Below, in pieces: positions 8,025 through 17,178 of a stretch of 64,000 nt of DNA; position 1 is the stretch's first letter, and each line of letters starts with the position of its first letter. The DNA is from a bacterium (GTDB lineage Bacteria > AUK180), in contig JAGLGN010000030.1 in NCBI GenBank assembly GCA_023144005.1, forward strand, positions 1-64,000, written 5' to 3'. The notes below the pieces were generated by a model. The model saw only the letters and a list, made by a program, of their open reading frames with translations. It made no database searches and was not told the DNA's origin. A program made the translations under genes and the position numbers.

Positions 8025-8832
8025 ATCCTATATAATAAGAAAGCAGGCCGATCGCATACAGCGGCCTGAAAAAGGGAGGAGCCAATATGCTCTTTATTCT
8101 CATATAATGAGCACCCGGGAGAAATATTTGCAATGGGAACATTATCATTCTGAATAGGATATATACAGGCATCATGGTCTTGAAAAAAATATTCACTGTT
8201 CCGCTTGCTTTGCTTCGGTGAAGTTCTCCGATACCTTTTCCATACCAGAAAAACTGATTTAAGAACACCCAAAAGGATTCTTTGGCGGGATGATATACAA
8301 CAAGCCCTTTCAGCATAATAGTTCTTCTGCCCGTTCTCCTGACGCGTTTTCTGAAATCTGTGTCCTCTCCCGCAGTGATATCTTCATTAAAGAGTCCGAC
8401 CTCACTGTACAATTGCGCCTTTGAGGCCCAGCAGCAGGTTGCGATCCTATCAGAATCCTCGTCTCGATCCTTTCGCGGGATGATCTGTTCTCGCGGGATA
8501 TCTCTGGCAAGCCATCGCTGAAGCCGATTTGACCGCAGGGGAATAATGTGGCCACCGCCGACAAGGTCATTGGGGTATTTCTGGATCCCGTCAAGCAATT
8601 CCTTAATTACATCGTGATTGGGAAGGCGGATGTCATCGTCAAGGAAAACGATGAACTCTCCTTTTGCCTTTCTCAATCCGGTATTTCTTGCTTTTCCCAC
8701 CGGAGAAACGCCTTTAACAAGAACTATTTCAATATTGCTTTCAGATTGAGCGCGTATATCCTTCATTAACAGGGCTACATTGCCATCGCGGTTCCCGTCG
8801 CGGGAAATAATGATCACGGAGATCTTGATCAT
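8011..8832 (-). CDS. Family 2 glycosyltransferase
   Basis: A GT-A fold enzyme of 273 residues: MIKISVIIISRDG at the start, VGKARNTGLRKAKGEFIVFLDDD with the DDD metal site near residue 90, then a FNEDITAGEDTDFRKRVRR block. The C-terminal part carries two hydrophobic stretches (ILFRMIMFPLQIFL and AIGLLSYYIGFACG) that should hold it at the membrane. I chose the second methionine (8832) because it gives a 4-bp overlap with the preceding gene and starts right at the first beta strand. Donor unknown. Confidence 0.9.
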   Translation of the reverse strand: MIKISVIIISRDGNRDGNVALLMKDIRAQSESNIEIVLVKGVSPVGKARNTGLRKAKGEFIVFLDDDIRLPNHDVIKELLDGIQKYPNDLVGGGHIIPLRSNRLQRWLARDIPREQIIPRKDRDEDSDRIATCCWASKAQLYSEVGLFNEDITAGEDTDFRKRVRRTGRRTIMLKGLVVYHPAKESFWVFLNQFFWYGKGIGELHRSKASGTVNIFFKTMMPVYILFRMIMFPLQIFLPGAHYMRIKSILAPPFFRPLYAIGLLSYYIGFACG

Positions 8833-9821
8833 AGAAGATCCCTCAATGCGTTTCCCCACTCAGCTTTTACTGTCTCCGGAGAGAAATTCATTTGGAGAAA
8901 ATCCGCGGGGGAGTATTCTTCCCTACGGACCTCTTTCAAAGCACTTGAAAAGCGTTGCGCTTTCCATTTATTTACCATTATACCGGGGAAATCTCTTAGT
9001 TCTGGGAATAATCCTACCGGTGTTCCGATAACCGGCAGTCCGGAAGCAAATGCTTCCAATACGGTGTAGGAATTGCCCTCAAATCTTGAGGGGAAGAGCA
9101 GGACATCCGCCTGCGAATATATTTCGCCCATCTCGTAATGCGGCAGGTCATGAAGCAATTGTATATTTTTCGGTAAGTTCTTTACCGTATTTTTGCCGAA
9201 TAACACCGCCGTGAATTGAATATCAGGGTTCAGCATGGCGGTTTTTATGAAGATACCAAATCCCTTTTCCCGTGTGGCTCTCCCGACAAAAATAACCTTT
9301 TTCTCTGCGCTTTCGGGTTTGGCCACTGTCTTTACATTCGGGGCATTGTGAACTACATTGATATTGTCCATCCCTTCCTTTTTCAGTATAGCACCAATGA
9401 AGTGAGAAGGGGCGATATTAATGGCATTCCGTCCGCTCAGCTTTTCGTATCTGATCTTTCTCAAAGTGATCGCCCACCAGCTCTTTTGCAGAGGGTGATA
9501 GCAGTGATCGCGAAAGCCGAACCAATTGCCCTGAAATACATTGATACGGGGGATCGGAAGGTTCTTCGGCGCCGCCCATCCTCCGAGTCCGAGCGTAAGG
9601 ATAGCGTCACAGTCCATATTCTCTTTTCTTCCGTAAAAAATATTCCATGCTTCCTTTGCCCTTAGATACTCCGCAGAGCTACCGCTTTCCTTTGAGGGAA
9701 ATGTATATTCAACTTCAGAAAAGAACTTAGGCAGCTGAGAAATGAAGAATTCCGCTCCTCCCGCTATCCGGTCTAATCGGACCTGGGAAATGACATGAAT
9801 CTTCAGGGGGAGTTTATCCAA
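8829..9821 (-). CDS. Family 4-type glycosyltransferase
   Basis: This is a 330-residue GT-B protein. N-terminal KIHVISQVRLDRIAGGAEFFI is the acceptor-side glycine-rich loop. The donor side shows KKVIFVGRATREKGFGIFIK, LLHDLPHYEMGEIYSQADVL and FPSRFEGNSYTVLEAFASG, matching the ExxxxxxxE pattern of family 4 (here EGNSYTVLE). It overlaps both neighbours by a few bases, consistent with one operon and coordinated glycan assembly. The sugar transferred cannot be deduced. Confidence 0.9.
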   Translation of the reverse strand: MDKLPLKIHVISQVRLDRIAGGAEFFISQLPKFFSEVEYTFPSKESGSSAEYLRAKEAWNIFYGRKENMDCDAILTLGLGGWAAPKNLPIPRINVFQGNWFGFRDHCYHPLQKSWWAITLRKIRYEKLSGRNAINIAPSHFIGAILKKEGMDNINVVHNAPNVKTVAKPESAEKKVIFVGRATREKGFGIFIKTAMLNPDIQFTAVLFGKNTVKNLPKNIQLLHDLPHYEMGEIYSQADVLLFPSRFEGNSYTVLEAFASGLPVIGTPVGLFPELRDFPGIMVNKWKAQRFSSALKEVRREEYSPADFLQMNFSPETVKAEWGNALRDLL

Positions 9822-10572
9822 AATCCATCTCCTCTTTTAAAATGATGCTTTCACCTTTCTGAAGCCGCTTATTATGGCAGATCTGAAATGACATTCCGGG
9901 ATAAAGCCTCTCCCGGGCGTAGGTAAAGAGACCTCGGAGCGGGGGAGTCTTCAGAAGCCAGCTGTCCTTTTTTATCCGGTTACCTTTGATCGTTTTTGAA
10001 AAAACCTCATCCATGGAGAATGAAAGGCCTCTCGTATGCAATATCCAATTTCCGTCCCTTTGAAATCGCAGATAATCCGCTCTTTCAAAGCCATCCGCAA
10101 GCAAAGAGGTCTTAACTTTGATGCTGTTCGCATCAAAGGTCAGTGTGCTGGGATTTGGAATAACATTATAAAGGTTGAATCGCTTTTTCGGCTTCATTAA
10201 CTTACTATTTAATTGGAGCTTGAAACGCCCGGGAATACATGTCCTTATTGCAAGATCTCCAAGATAGGCCTCTTCGCTTATAACGGTCAGGGTAAGGGAG
10301 CGGTATACCTTGCCGGACTCGAATTCATCGGTGTACAGGAAGCTGAATCTCCCGTTTTCCAGGGCGATGATGCCGCGGGTTTCAAATGTCCCGCCATCAT
10401 TGCTGATCGAAATATCTGAACCTTCACTGTTCAGGCCGCCCATTTTTTCAAGAGAGAAGAAGGAATACCAATTACCCATCTCAAAACCCCATCCTGAAAA
10501 GAAGTACTCCTTTCCCTTTAAAGTCAGTATGCGTGAAATAAGGTTGCGTTCGCTATCAATTTCCTTCATCAA
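9814..10572 (-). CDS. Unknown protein of the polysaccharide operon
   Basis: The protein has 252 residues, with no signal peptide or membrane segment. It is predicted to be mostly beta: many short alternating strands such as GKEYFFSGWGFEMGNWYSFF, ISISNDGGTFETRG and DYLRFQRDGNWILHTRG. I do not recognise a family. The repeated aromatic and glycine content could suit a carbohydrate-binding or lyase-like beta sandwich, but no catalytic motif is visible. It sits between two glycosyltransferases with overlapping ends, so it should be made together with them and act on the same glycan. Confidence 0.6.
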   Translation of the reverse strand: MMKEIDSERNLISRILTLKGKEYFFSGWGFEMGNWYSFFSLEKMGGLNSEGSDISISNDGGTFETRGIIALENGRFSFLYTDEFESGKVYRSLTLTVISEEAYLGDLAIRTCIPGRFKLQLNSKLMKPKKRFNLYNVIPNPSTLTFDANSIKVKTSLLADGFERADYLRFQRDGNWILHTRGLSFSMDEVFSKTIKGNRIKKDSWLLKTPPLRGLFTYARERLYPGMSFQICHNKRLQKGESIILKEEMDFG

Positions 10573-11638
10573 GCCATTTCAATTGTGTTTCGTAGAATTC
10601 TTTAATAAGATCGGGCCAGTAAAAAACTTCCCTGTTCTTCATTACATTGCTTATGTGTTCGCCGTAGCTCTTTCTTATATTGTCAAAGAGGCCCGGAGTG
10701 TATTCTTCGGGATTGATATCGTAACCCACACCGTACTCCCGTGTTTCCCGTGAAATAATGCTTCTTCCAAATGAAACATTTATGGTAGGTATTCCCATAG
10801 CGAGGTATGTATAGAACTTTGATGGTATGGAATAATTGTAAATGGTTTTTACAAAGGTAAGCCCCGCAGAGTATTCCTTGAGCTTATTTTTGAATTTCTC
10901 TTCGGTGATCGGGGGCAGGAAGCGGATGAAGTTGAACTTCTCTTCAGTCGATACCCGCTGTACCTCCCTCAATTGTTCGGATGGAAAACAGTAGAAATCG
11001 AAGACCGCCTTCTCCTTTTCGATGTCTTCCCGGTATATTGAAAAGAACTTCTTGAAATTAATTACGGAATGCATCAGATTGAAAGCCCCGAAATAGAGAA
11101 ATTTGGAAGTATATTCTCTTTCATGGGAGAAGAGCACTGCATCGTATCCGTTGGGGAGGAAATAAAAGAGCCGTTCTACACCCATATCCCTATAGACCTC
11201 GCGTATCCCTGGCGAATTGATCACAGCCGCCTTTGCTCCCGCTAAAAGAGCCCTTTCATAATATTCCAGCATCTTTTCTTTAATGAGATTTCCGGATTTA
11301 GCTTTGTGAGTATAGAGAAGCGGGTCTCTTATATCATATATCAAAGGGATCCCTTTGTCATGCGCGGCTTTGACCGCTGAAATTCCGATCGCCGGAGGGA
11401 CGGAAAAGATGATAAGGTCAGGGGATGATGAAAAGATCTTTCTTTTCAGGAGCCCTAAATTCTTAAAATTGACCACCTCAAGGTGATGCTGTGAGTTCGA
11501 AACGGCATCCTGCTGAGCGGTTATGAGCGTAACTTCATGTCCCTTAGAAACAAAGAATTTAGTGAAATTGCCTACACGGTACGGTGCCGCCCCCAATGCC
11601 GGCGGCGCCCAGAATGAAACGATGCTTATCTTTGCCAT
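10556..11638 (-). CDS. Glycosyltransferase, GT-B fold
   Basis: The 360-residue enzyme opens with AKISIVSFWAPPALGAAPYR and VGNFTKFFVSKGHEVTLIT, typical for family 4 transferases. PLIYDIRDPLLYTHK corresponds to the inner acceptor region and VINSPGIREVYRDMG to the hinge before the donor domain. In the C-terminal half SIPSKFYTYLAMGIPTINVS replaces the usual EGFGLxxLE block, a form common in exopolysaccharide biosynthesis transferases. Start and stop overlap the neighbours. Sugar specificity unknown. Confidence 0.85.
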   Translation of the reverse strand: MAKISIVSFWAPPALGAAPYRVGNFTKFFVSKGHEVTLITAQQDAVSNSQHHLEVVNFKNLGLLKRKIFSSSPDLIIFSVPPAIGISAVKAAHDKGIPLIYDIRDPLLYTHKAKSGNLIKEKMLEYYERALLAGAKAAVINSPGIREVYRDMGVERLFYFLPNGYDAVLFSHEREYTSKFLYFGAFNLMHSVINFKKFFSIYREDIEKEKAVFDFYCFPSEQLREVQRVSTEEKFNFIRFLPPITEEKFKNKLKEYSAGLTFVKTIYNYSIPSKFYTYLAMGIPTINVSFGRSIISRETREYGVGYDINPEEYTPGLFDNIRKSYGEHISNVMKNREVFYWPDLIKEFYETQLKWLDEGN

Positions 11639-12861
11639 TTGGATATCCCCCTCTTATCATCTTTTAAAAAAATCTTCTCGCTGTCTTCCGTATAAAAATC
11701 ATTGTCGATCTTAATTGTTTCCTTTCTCCCGGATAATTCCGTAAGGTCTCCTTCATAGAAAAAGGACAGAAGGAAAAAGAGATACGCTTCCCATCGAATT
11801 ACGGGTATACGGTTCCTCCATTCCTGCTCAAATCCGTAGGCATTGGGAAAACTTCCGTTATTTAATTGATAACGGTCAATGAAATCCGCGATGGTCTCAA
11901 TATTCAATGCTGCCGGTTCTGAAAGCAGGCTTGAATAGAGGTGAAGAAATATCATGTCGATCGCTGATCTCGCTATGAAACGGGGGTCTTTCAAACAAAC
12001 AAAATCCCGTTTATTGTAATAATTCGTAAATTTCTTCGGGGTACTTCTTATGGAGAAGGCTTTTCTGAGTATCCTTGAGCTTTGAGTTTCAATACAGCGA
12101 TAGCCCGCATAATAAAGCCCGGTTTCACTTTCTTGAAGTGACTGAATAAAAGGCAGAAGTTTTTTAATAGATGAATAAAGTGTATCTTTTCTCAATAATT
12201 CATATGTCCACAAAAGCGCGACACCGGTTTTTGCATTGTAGAATGAGAGCTGATCCGAGAGGTGGAGGCCGTGGAAGAAACCACCGTTATTATGCTGCAT
12301 TTGCATAACGAATTCCTCTATGTCATCAAGAACAAAGTCACAGATGGCGGCTTTACTGCCGGAAAGTTCGATAACTTTGTAGAGTAAAAATAAGAGCATG
12401 GCATTCTGATTCACGACACGATTGGAGAGTATTCCATTTCTTCTCATATGCCTGCTCATGAATCTAATACTGCTGAGCACTGCCTTTATGTATTTCTCGT
12501 CCTTAAAGCTCTCATACGCCTTCAGGAGAGCAATATCCGCCGCTATGTGAATGATCGGCGGGCTTTGTGTTGAACTGACATCCCCAAAGGCATTGTTATA
12601 ACTTCCATCCTTATTTTGCGAACTCAAAATAAAATCAAGCCATTTGAAGAGTTCTTCAGGCGGTTTGGCTGCGGGATTCTTCTTCAGGATGTGTATCAAT
12701 CCGAGTATCATTGGGAAGGTATTCATTATATTCGGAAGTGATTTGAATTCCGCGTCCCAATATGTAGAGGTTACGGAGTGAAGCGATCCCGAAGGATCAT
12801 CAAATGTCTTGACATGGTTAAAGAGAGCGGACATGCTGTCACGGATCTTCTGCCTATACAT
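11626..12861 (-). CDS. Alpha/alpha-toroid protein, possibly glycan-modifying
   Basis: The 411-residue protein is built of recurring helical hairpins with the signature of alpha/alpha-barrel enzymes: SQNKDGSYNNAFGDV, MQHNNGGFFHGLHLSD, LQESETGLYYAGYRC and YQLNNGSFPNAYGFE repeat a QxxNGSF-type turn. This architecture is shared by terpene cyclases, polysaccharide lyases and glucuronyl epimerase-like proteins. No DxDD or other defining catalytic motif is seen and no signal peptide is present. ATG 12861 was preferred to the upstream start inside the flippase gene. From context it could modify or measure the glycan; this is inference. Confidence 0.6.
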   Translation of the reverse strand: MYRQKIRDSMSALFNHVKTFDDPSGSLHSVTSTYWDAEFKSLPNIMNTFPMILGLIHILKKNPAAKPPEELFKWLDFILSSQNKDGSYNNAFGDVSSTQSPPIIHIAADIALLKAYESFKDEKYIKAVLSSIRFMSRHMRRNGILSNRVVNQNAMLLFLLYKVIELSGSKAAICDFVLDDIEEFVMQMQHNNGGFFHGLHLSDQLSFYNAKTGVALLWTYELLRKDTLYSSIKKLLPFIQSLQESETGLYYAGYRCIETQSSRILRKAFSIRSTPKKFTNYYNKRDFVCLKDPRFIARSAIDMIFLHLYSSLLSEPAALNIETIADFIDRYQLNNGSFPNAYGFEQEWRNRIPVIRWEAYLFFLLSFFYEGDLTELSGRKETIKIDNDFYTEDSEKIFLKDDKRGISKWQR

Positions 12862-14107
12862 CAGTTTTCCTTTTACCTGCTTTCTGTAAGGCAATAAGAA
12901 CGGCAAAGGCGCCGTAAGATATTATATTTCCGGTGGCAACAGCTCTTAATGTGCCGTAGCGGTAACCCAGATAGAAGTATACAAGCAGAGAGAATATCCC
13001 CGCGGGCAGATAGCAAAAGAGAAATAACTTCTTGAGGTTATTTCTGATAGTTAGTATTGCACTTACCGGACGAACGAAGTTCAAAAGAGTTACGCCGATT
13101 ATTATTAAGGCGGAGATCTCGTAAACAAGGGGAATGTCAACCTTGGGGAAGAGAAAAGCTATCATCTCTTTTCCAAAAAGAATGAAGAAGATAAGCTGAA
13201 GCAGAGAGAGAATATTTAGAGAAAGTGTTCCCCAGAAGAAAAAGCGCTTCTCTTCAGGTGAGTCCTTTGCCAAATTCGAATATCCGATCTTCAATACCTT
13301 TTCACCCATCTGAGGGATAACGAAGAAGTAATTGGATAGTGTAAGTGCCACCGTGTACGAGGCGATCGCTTCAATCGAAACAAAGAGAGAGAGGATAAAT
13401 GTATCAATGCGGTACATCATGAAGGTGATCGCTCCGCTGAGATGATTCCAGAGGGTGAAATCCGCAAAATTATTTCTGAAGAAGGCAGGCCAATTGATCT
13501 TGAACGAGAGCTTGATATCGTTTTTTTTCACAAATATCATATAGAGGGCTGATGTGGAAAGGATATTGAAACCTATCAATGAAAGAGTATAAAAAAGAAG
13601 ATTTGAATAGAGGGGGAGAAGGAAAAGATAGAAGAAGAATTGAAGAAGGGAGAATGTCAGATTCAGGAAGAAATTTAAATTCTGCTTGAATGAAACATAC
13701 AATCCTTCGCGGGGAACATTGCCAAGCAATTTGATCGAAAACGCAGCCACCCAAAGGGGAAAGATAAGTGCCTTGACCCCATGGATAGGTAGGTAGATAA
13801 GAGCGGGGATCATGCTGAGTATAATGAAAAGCAAAGTTCTGAATATTCCGAATAACAAATAACTTCCGACTTCTATCCCCAAATGTTCTTTTAACTTGGG
13901 GAAGTCCCGTATCAGTATTGCTTCCGGCGAGACGGCCAACAAGTTAAAAAAGACCAGAAGCCCGCCGAAGATACCGAGCATTCCCACATCCGCGACACCG
14001 AGATTCCGGATGACAACGGTGAAAATAATTACCTGAAGGATGCCGGAGAACAGACGGTCCAGCATAGAAAAACTGAACAGGGATATGAGATTCTTCTTAA
14101 GCCCCAT
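12854..14107 (-). CDS. Polysaccharide flippase, Wzx/MATE-like
   Basis: The 417-residue membrane protein has about twelve hydrophobic segments. It begins GLKKNLISLFSFSMLDRLFS, followed by VVIRNLGVADVGMLGIFGGLL, the standard opening of the oligosaccharide flippase family (RxLGxxxxG). It should move the undecaprenyl-linked repeat unit across the inner membrane. It follows the BY-kinase with an 11-bp overlap and precedes the toroid protein. Conservative family assignment; the specific substrate is unknown. Confidence 0.88.
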   Translation of the reverse strand: MGLKKNLISLFSFSMLDRLFSGILQVIIFTVVIRNLGVADVGMLGIFGGLLVFFNLLAVSPEAILIRDFPKLKEHLGIEVGSYLLFGIFRTLLFIILSMIPALIYLPIHGVKALIFPLWVAAFSIKLLGNVPREGLYVSFKQNLNFFLNLTFSLLQFFFYLFLLPLYSNLLFYTLSLIGFNILSTSALYMIFVKKNDIKLSFKINWPAFFRNNFADFTLWNHLSGAITFMMYRIDTFILSLFVSIEAIASYTVALTLSNYFFVIPQMGEKVLKIGYSNLAKDSPEEKRFFFWGTLSLNILSLLQLIFFILFGKEMIAFLFPKVDIPLVYEISALIIIGVTLLNFVRPVSAILTIRNNLKKLFLFCYLPAGIFSLLVYFYLGYRYGTLRAVATGNIISYGAFAVLIALQKAGKRKTDV

Positions 14108-16220
14108 AATCCGAATAATAGTAATAGCCCATTTTCCCTTTATTGGATCTGAAATTGATTATGATCCCGCCGGGTTTGGACCCCATTTCCGAGAATTTAT
14201 TGATAGCCTCAATGGCATTGTAATGAGTGCTTTTCTTATTGTGGAACACCAGAAGAATATTATCAGCGACCTTGGAAAGCGCCAGGGAGTCAGGAGCGGC
14301 TTTCAAAGGGGGAGTGTCTATGATAATGACATCATAATCCTTTTTTAATTTCTGTAACTCTCTGTTCAGCACGCCTGAAGACAGTAATCTGACAGGTGCT
14401 ATCTCATTGCTGGTTCCTGCCGTGAGTATGAAGACATTCTCATGGGCTGTCTTCCGAACAAAGGTCTTCAATGGAGAAGAGGAATCCTTGTAGAAGTCGA
14501 ATATACCTGAAGTATTTTCAATATTGAGGATCTTATGTAATGAGGGCTTTCTCAGATCACAATCCACAAGGAGTATTTTCTTATCGGGCGCCATGGCGAG
14601 TGCCAGCATGACGGAAACAGTGGATTTGCCTACGCTCGGATCCGGCGAGGTCAGGAGGCATATCGAATTGTCACCGCTTTTGATATTCTCCACGCTTATC
14701 TTAAGAAGGTGAAGGTACTCCAATACATGAGAGTGGGGGTTTGCCGGCTCTTTTCCCAAGAATATCGAGTCCAGCTCATCTGATTTGTGAAAATACGGTA
14801 TCTCGGCAATTGTGCCTATCTTAAGTTCATGCTTTATTTCGATCGGGTCCACCCTTTTAAATAAATAAGTCTTCAGAAAAATGAAAAAGAGCCCGAAAAA
14901 CAGGCCGAAAAGCGCTCCAAGGATCACCATCTGTTTTCTTTTAGGCTGTACCGCTCCTGAGGGGATGACGGGATAATCAACGATCTGTACCTTCGATATA
15001 ACTCCCTCGGTCTGTATCTTAGCTTCTTCAAGCTTTTCCTTGAGCATATTGTACATCTTCTCATTGAGCTCGGATTCCCTGATAAGCCGTGTGAGGTCCA
15101 ATTGCTTTTCCGGCAGTATGGTCAACTCTTTCTCGTATCTTTCCAGAATATCCTTATATGCCAATTCTTTCTCTTTAAGGATGGTGATCTCTTTCCGCAA
15201 ATTCAATATTTTGATGACATCTTCCTGGTAGATCGCAAGTGTCTTATCGCCGAGACTGGAACCCAGGAAAGAGCCGATCTCATTTTTTAATTGACCGTTC
15301 AAATTGTCAACTCTCTGCTGAAGTTCTTTCATCTTGGGGTTATCATCTTTATATCCAGATGATCTCAGAACTATGAGCTCAGATTCCAAAGAAGATATCT
15401 TACTGATCAGGAAATTGATCTTCTTATTGGAAGTGGGGATGGCTTTGCCCAATATGGCCTTTAATTCATTAATCCTGTTTGTCAGGAATTCCAGATGTTT
15501 TTCATTCTCCGCCAGTGTTATGCGGTTTTTGTAATAATCACTTTGAAAATCACTGTATTTATCCAGGATCTTCTTAGCTTCATTCCCAAGATAAGGAGAT
15601 TTCATGGTGGCTTTGACCTCTTTGAGCTTATCTTCAGAGGCTTGCAGCAATTCTTCATAATGGATGGTTTCAAAGCTTAAAAAATCCTTGATCATACTGG
15701 ATTCTTCCTTCTGTATCTTCAAGTCATACTCCCTGTATGTGTTTAATAGAAGGGTGAGAAGAGACTTGCCGAGCTCGGGATCATTGATATCCATGGAGAG
15801 AATGATGATATCAGAATCCTCGATGGGTTTTATAGACAATCTTGAGAGTATGAAATTGGAAACAAAGGTATCCTGGTCGCTTTTATTGAGGATTTCTTCC
15901 GGCGCCCGGGACAAGATATTTTCACTCATCTTCTCGTCCATTCTTTGAGAAACCATATTCATCAGGGTATATGACCTTATAAGATAGATCTGATTATTGA
16001 TGAGATTTGGAGACCAGTACCACGGGTTGAAACCGCCTGCAAGTTCGCTGCCGCCGGACATATTCAGCATAACGGAGCCCTCAAGGCGATATACTTTTTC
16101 AGCGGTCAATGCCATGAATAGGGAAATAGATGTAAAGACGACGAAGGCGATCAGAAGATAAATCAGGTTTTCTCTAATTATATTCAGAAAATCCGTGAAA
16201 TGAACACTCCTTTTTTCCAT
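14097..16220 (-). CDS. Wzc-like chain-length determinant and tyrosine autokinase
   Basis: The 707-residue protein contains, in order, a short N-terminal tail, a first membrane helix (LLIAFVVFTSISLFMALTA, about 18-36), a large periplasmic coiled-coil domain, a second helix after the proline-rich VIPSGAVQPKRKQ, and a cytoplasmic kinase. The kinase has a Walker A variant SPDPSVGKSTVSV, Walker A' ILLVDCDLRKPSLH and Walker B VIIIDTPPLK. The C-terminus carries a tyrosine cluster (YYYYSDYG), the usual autophosphorylation tail. It heads the polysaccharide operon and should control polymerisation and export. Its promoter predicts a leaderless transcript. Confidence 0.93.
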   Translation of the reverse strand: MEKRSVHFTDFLNIIRENLIYLLIAFVVFTSISLFMALTAEKVYRLEGSVMLNMSGGSELAGGFNPWYWSPNLINNQIYLIRSYTLMNMVSQRMDEKMSENILSRAPEEILNKSDQDTFVSNFILSRLSIKPIEDSDIIILSMDINDPELGKSLLTLLLNTYREYDLKIQKEESSMIKDFLSFETIHYEELLQASEDKLKEVKATMKSPYLGNEAKKILDKYSDFQSDYYKNRITLAENEKHLEFLTNRINELKAILGKAIPTSNKKINFLISKISSLESELIVLRSSGYKDDNPKMKELQQRVDNLNGQLKNEIGSFLGSSLGDKTLAIYQEDVIKILNLRKEITILKEKELAYKDILERYEKELTILPEKQLDLTRLIRESELNEKMYNMLKEKLEEAKIQTEGVISKVQIVDYPVIPSGAVQPKRKQMVILGALFGLFFGLFFIFLKTYLFKRVDPIEIKHELKIGTIAEIPYFHKSDELDSIFLGKEPANPHSHVLEYLHLLKISVENIKSGDNSICLLTSPDPSVGKSTVSVMLALAMAPDKKILLVDCDLRKPSLHKILNIENTSGIFDFYKDSSSPLKTFVRKTAHENVFILTAGTSNEIAPVRLLSSGVLNRELQKLKKDYDVIIIDTPPLKAAPDSLALSKVADNILLVFHNKKSTHYNAIEAINKFSEMGSKPGGIIINFRSNKGKMGYYYYSDYGA

Positions 16221-16225
16221 GAGTT

Positions 16226-16254
16226 ATTTTATCAGAATATATGGTGAAAATCAA
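16226..16254 (-). promoter_or_regulatory. Promoter of the polysaccharide operon, TTGATT-17-TAAAAT, leaderless
   Basis: On the minus strand TTGATT (16254-16249), a 17-nt spacer and TAAAAT (16231-16226) precede the ATG at 16220 by 5 nt. No Shine-Dalgarno lies between. The 118-bp divergent region therefore drives both this operon and the permease operon. Confidence 0.7.
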
Positions 16255-16301
16255 ATTATTTTTGGGCAAAACGGCGATTCCTGCTATCTTTGGCCTCAAG
16301 T

Positions 16302-16330
16302 TTGTATTTTAACCGTTTTTTTTATAGAAT
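16302..16330 (+). promoter_or_regulatory. Promoter, TTGTAT-17-TAGAAT, near-leaderless
   Basis: TTGTAT (16302-16307), 17-nt spacer, TAGAAT (16325-16330). Predicted +1 is 16337, two bases before the ATG at 16339. Confidence 0.6.
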
Positions 16331-16338
16331 ACTTCATA

Positions 16339-17178
16339 ATGAAGTCTTTTAATTCTATAATGCTTATTCTTTCGCCTTTCATGCCGCTTTTTTTTGCAGC
16401 GATGGGAGGGATATTATCTGAAAGAGTGGGGATAATAAATATTGCCTTGGAGGGTTTTTTGATCATTTCCGCGTTCGTGGCAGGAGTTGTGTATTTCTAT
16501 ACCTCAAGCATCATCCTTGCAATACTTGCGGGATGCGCGTCCTCGGGGCTTGCCGGACTTCTGCATTATTTCTTGACGGTCAAGTTAAGACTGAATCACA
16601 TAGTCAGCGGATTGGGGATCAATATATTCGCGTCGGGTATCACGGTTTATATCACTTCAATGCTTTTTGATCAGAGCAGATCCTTCCAGGTAGGAGTAAA
16701 AGGTAGTGTTCTCCCCGTGTTCCTGATCATTGCGGCATTTGTACTGATCACGATATCGCTCTTTTTTAACAAGACGCCGATCGGCCTGAGATACAAAGCT
16801 GTGGGAGAGAATCCTTTTGATGCGAAAGTCCTTGGGATCCGTGTCAATAACTATAGAGCGATAGGATTATTCGCCTCTGGTTTTATTACCGGTATCGGCG
16901 GAGCGTTCCTGGTCCTTCAATCGGGTAGTTTCGTAAAGGATATTGCCGCGGGAAGGGGATATATTGCCTTGGCGGCGGTGATATTCGGAAATTGGAAACC
17001 CCTGCCGGCGGCTTTGGGCGCTCTGATATTCGCCGGATTCGATTGGCTCGGGACATCATTGCAGGGCCGCTTTCTTCCCGATCAAATACTTAGAATGCTT
17101 CCCTATATAATCACAATTATCGCATTGGCGGGCATATTCAAGAAGGCATCTCCTCCTGCCGCATTGGGGCGAATATGA
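16339..17178 (+). CDS. ABC transporter permease, nucleoside/BmpD-NupQ type
   Basis: The 279-residue membrane protein has eight to ten hydrophobic segments. GILSERVGIINIALEGFL near residues 24-41 is the hallmark of the second permease of basic-membrane-protein nucleoside transporters (SERxGxxNIxLEG), and NPFDAKVLGIRVNNYR is its cytoplasmic coupling loop. An open frame extends upstream to 16219, but that part overlaps the promoter, so I start at ATG 16339. The ATPase, first permease and binding lipoprotein normally beside it are absent, so it is an orphan here. Its stop overlaps rsmI by 4 bp. Confidence 0.85.
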   Translation: MKSFNSIMLILSPFMPLFFAAMGGILSERVGIINIALEGFLIISAFVAGVVYFYTSSIILAILAGCASSGLAGLLHYFLTVKLRLNHIVSGLGINIFASGITVYITSMLFDQSRSFQVGVKGSVLPVFLIIAAFVLITISLFFNKTPIGLRYKAVGENPFDAKVLGIRVNNYRAIGLFASGFITGIGGAFLVLQSGSFVKDIAAGRGYIALAAVIFGNWKPLPAALGALIFAGFDWLGTSLQGRFLPDQILRMLPYIITIIALAGIFKKASPPAALGRI

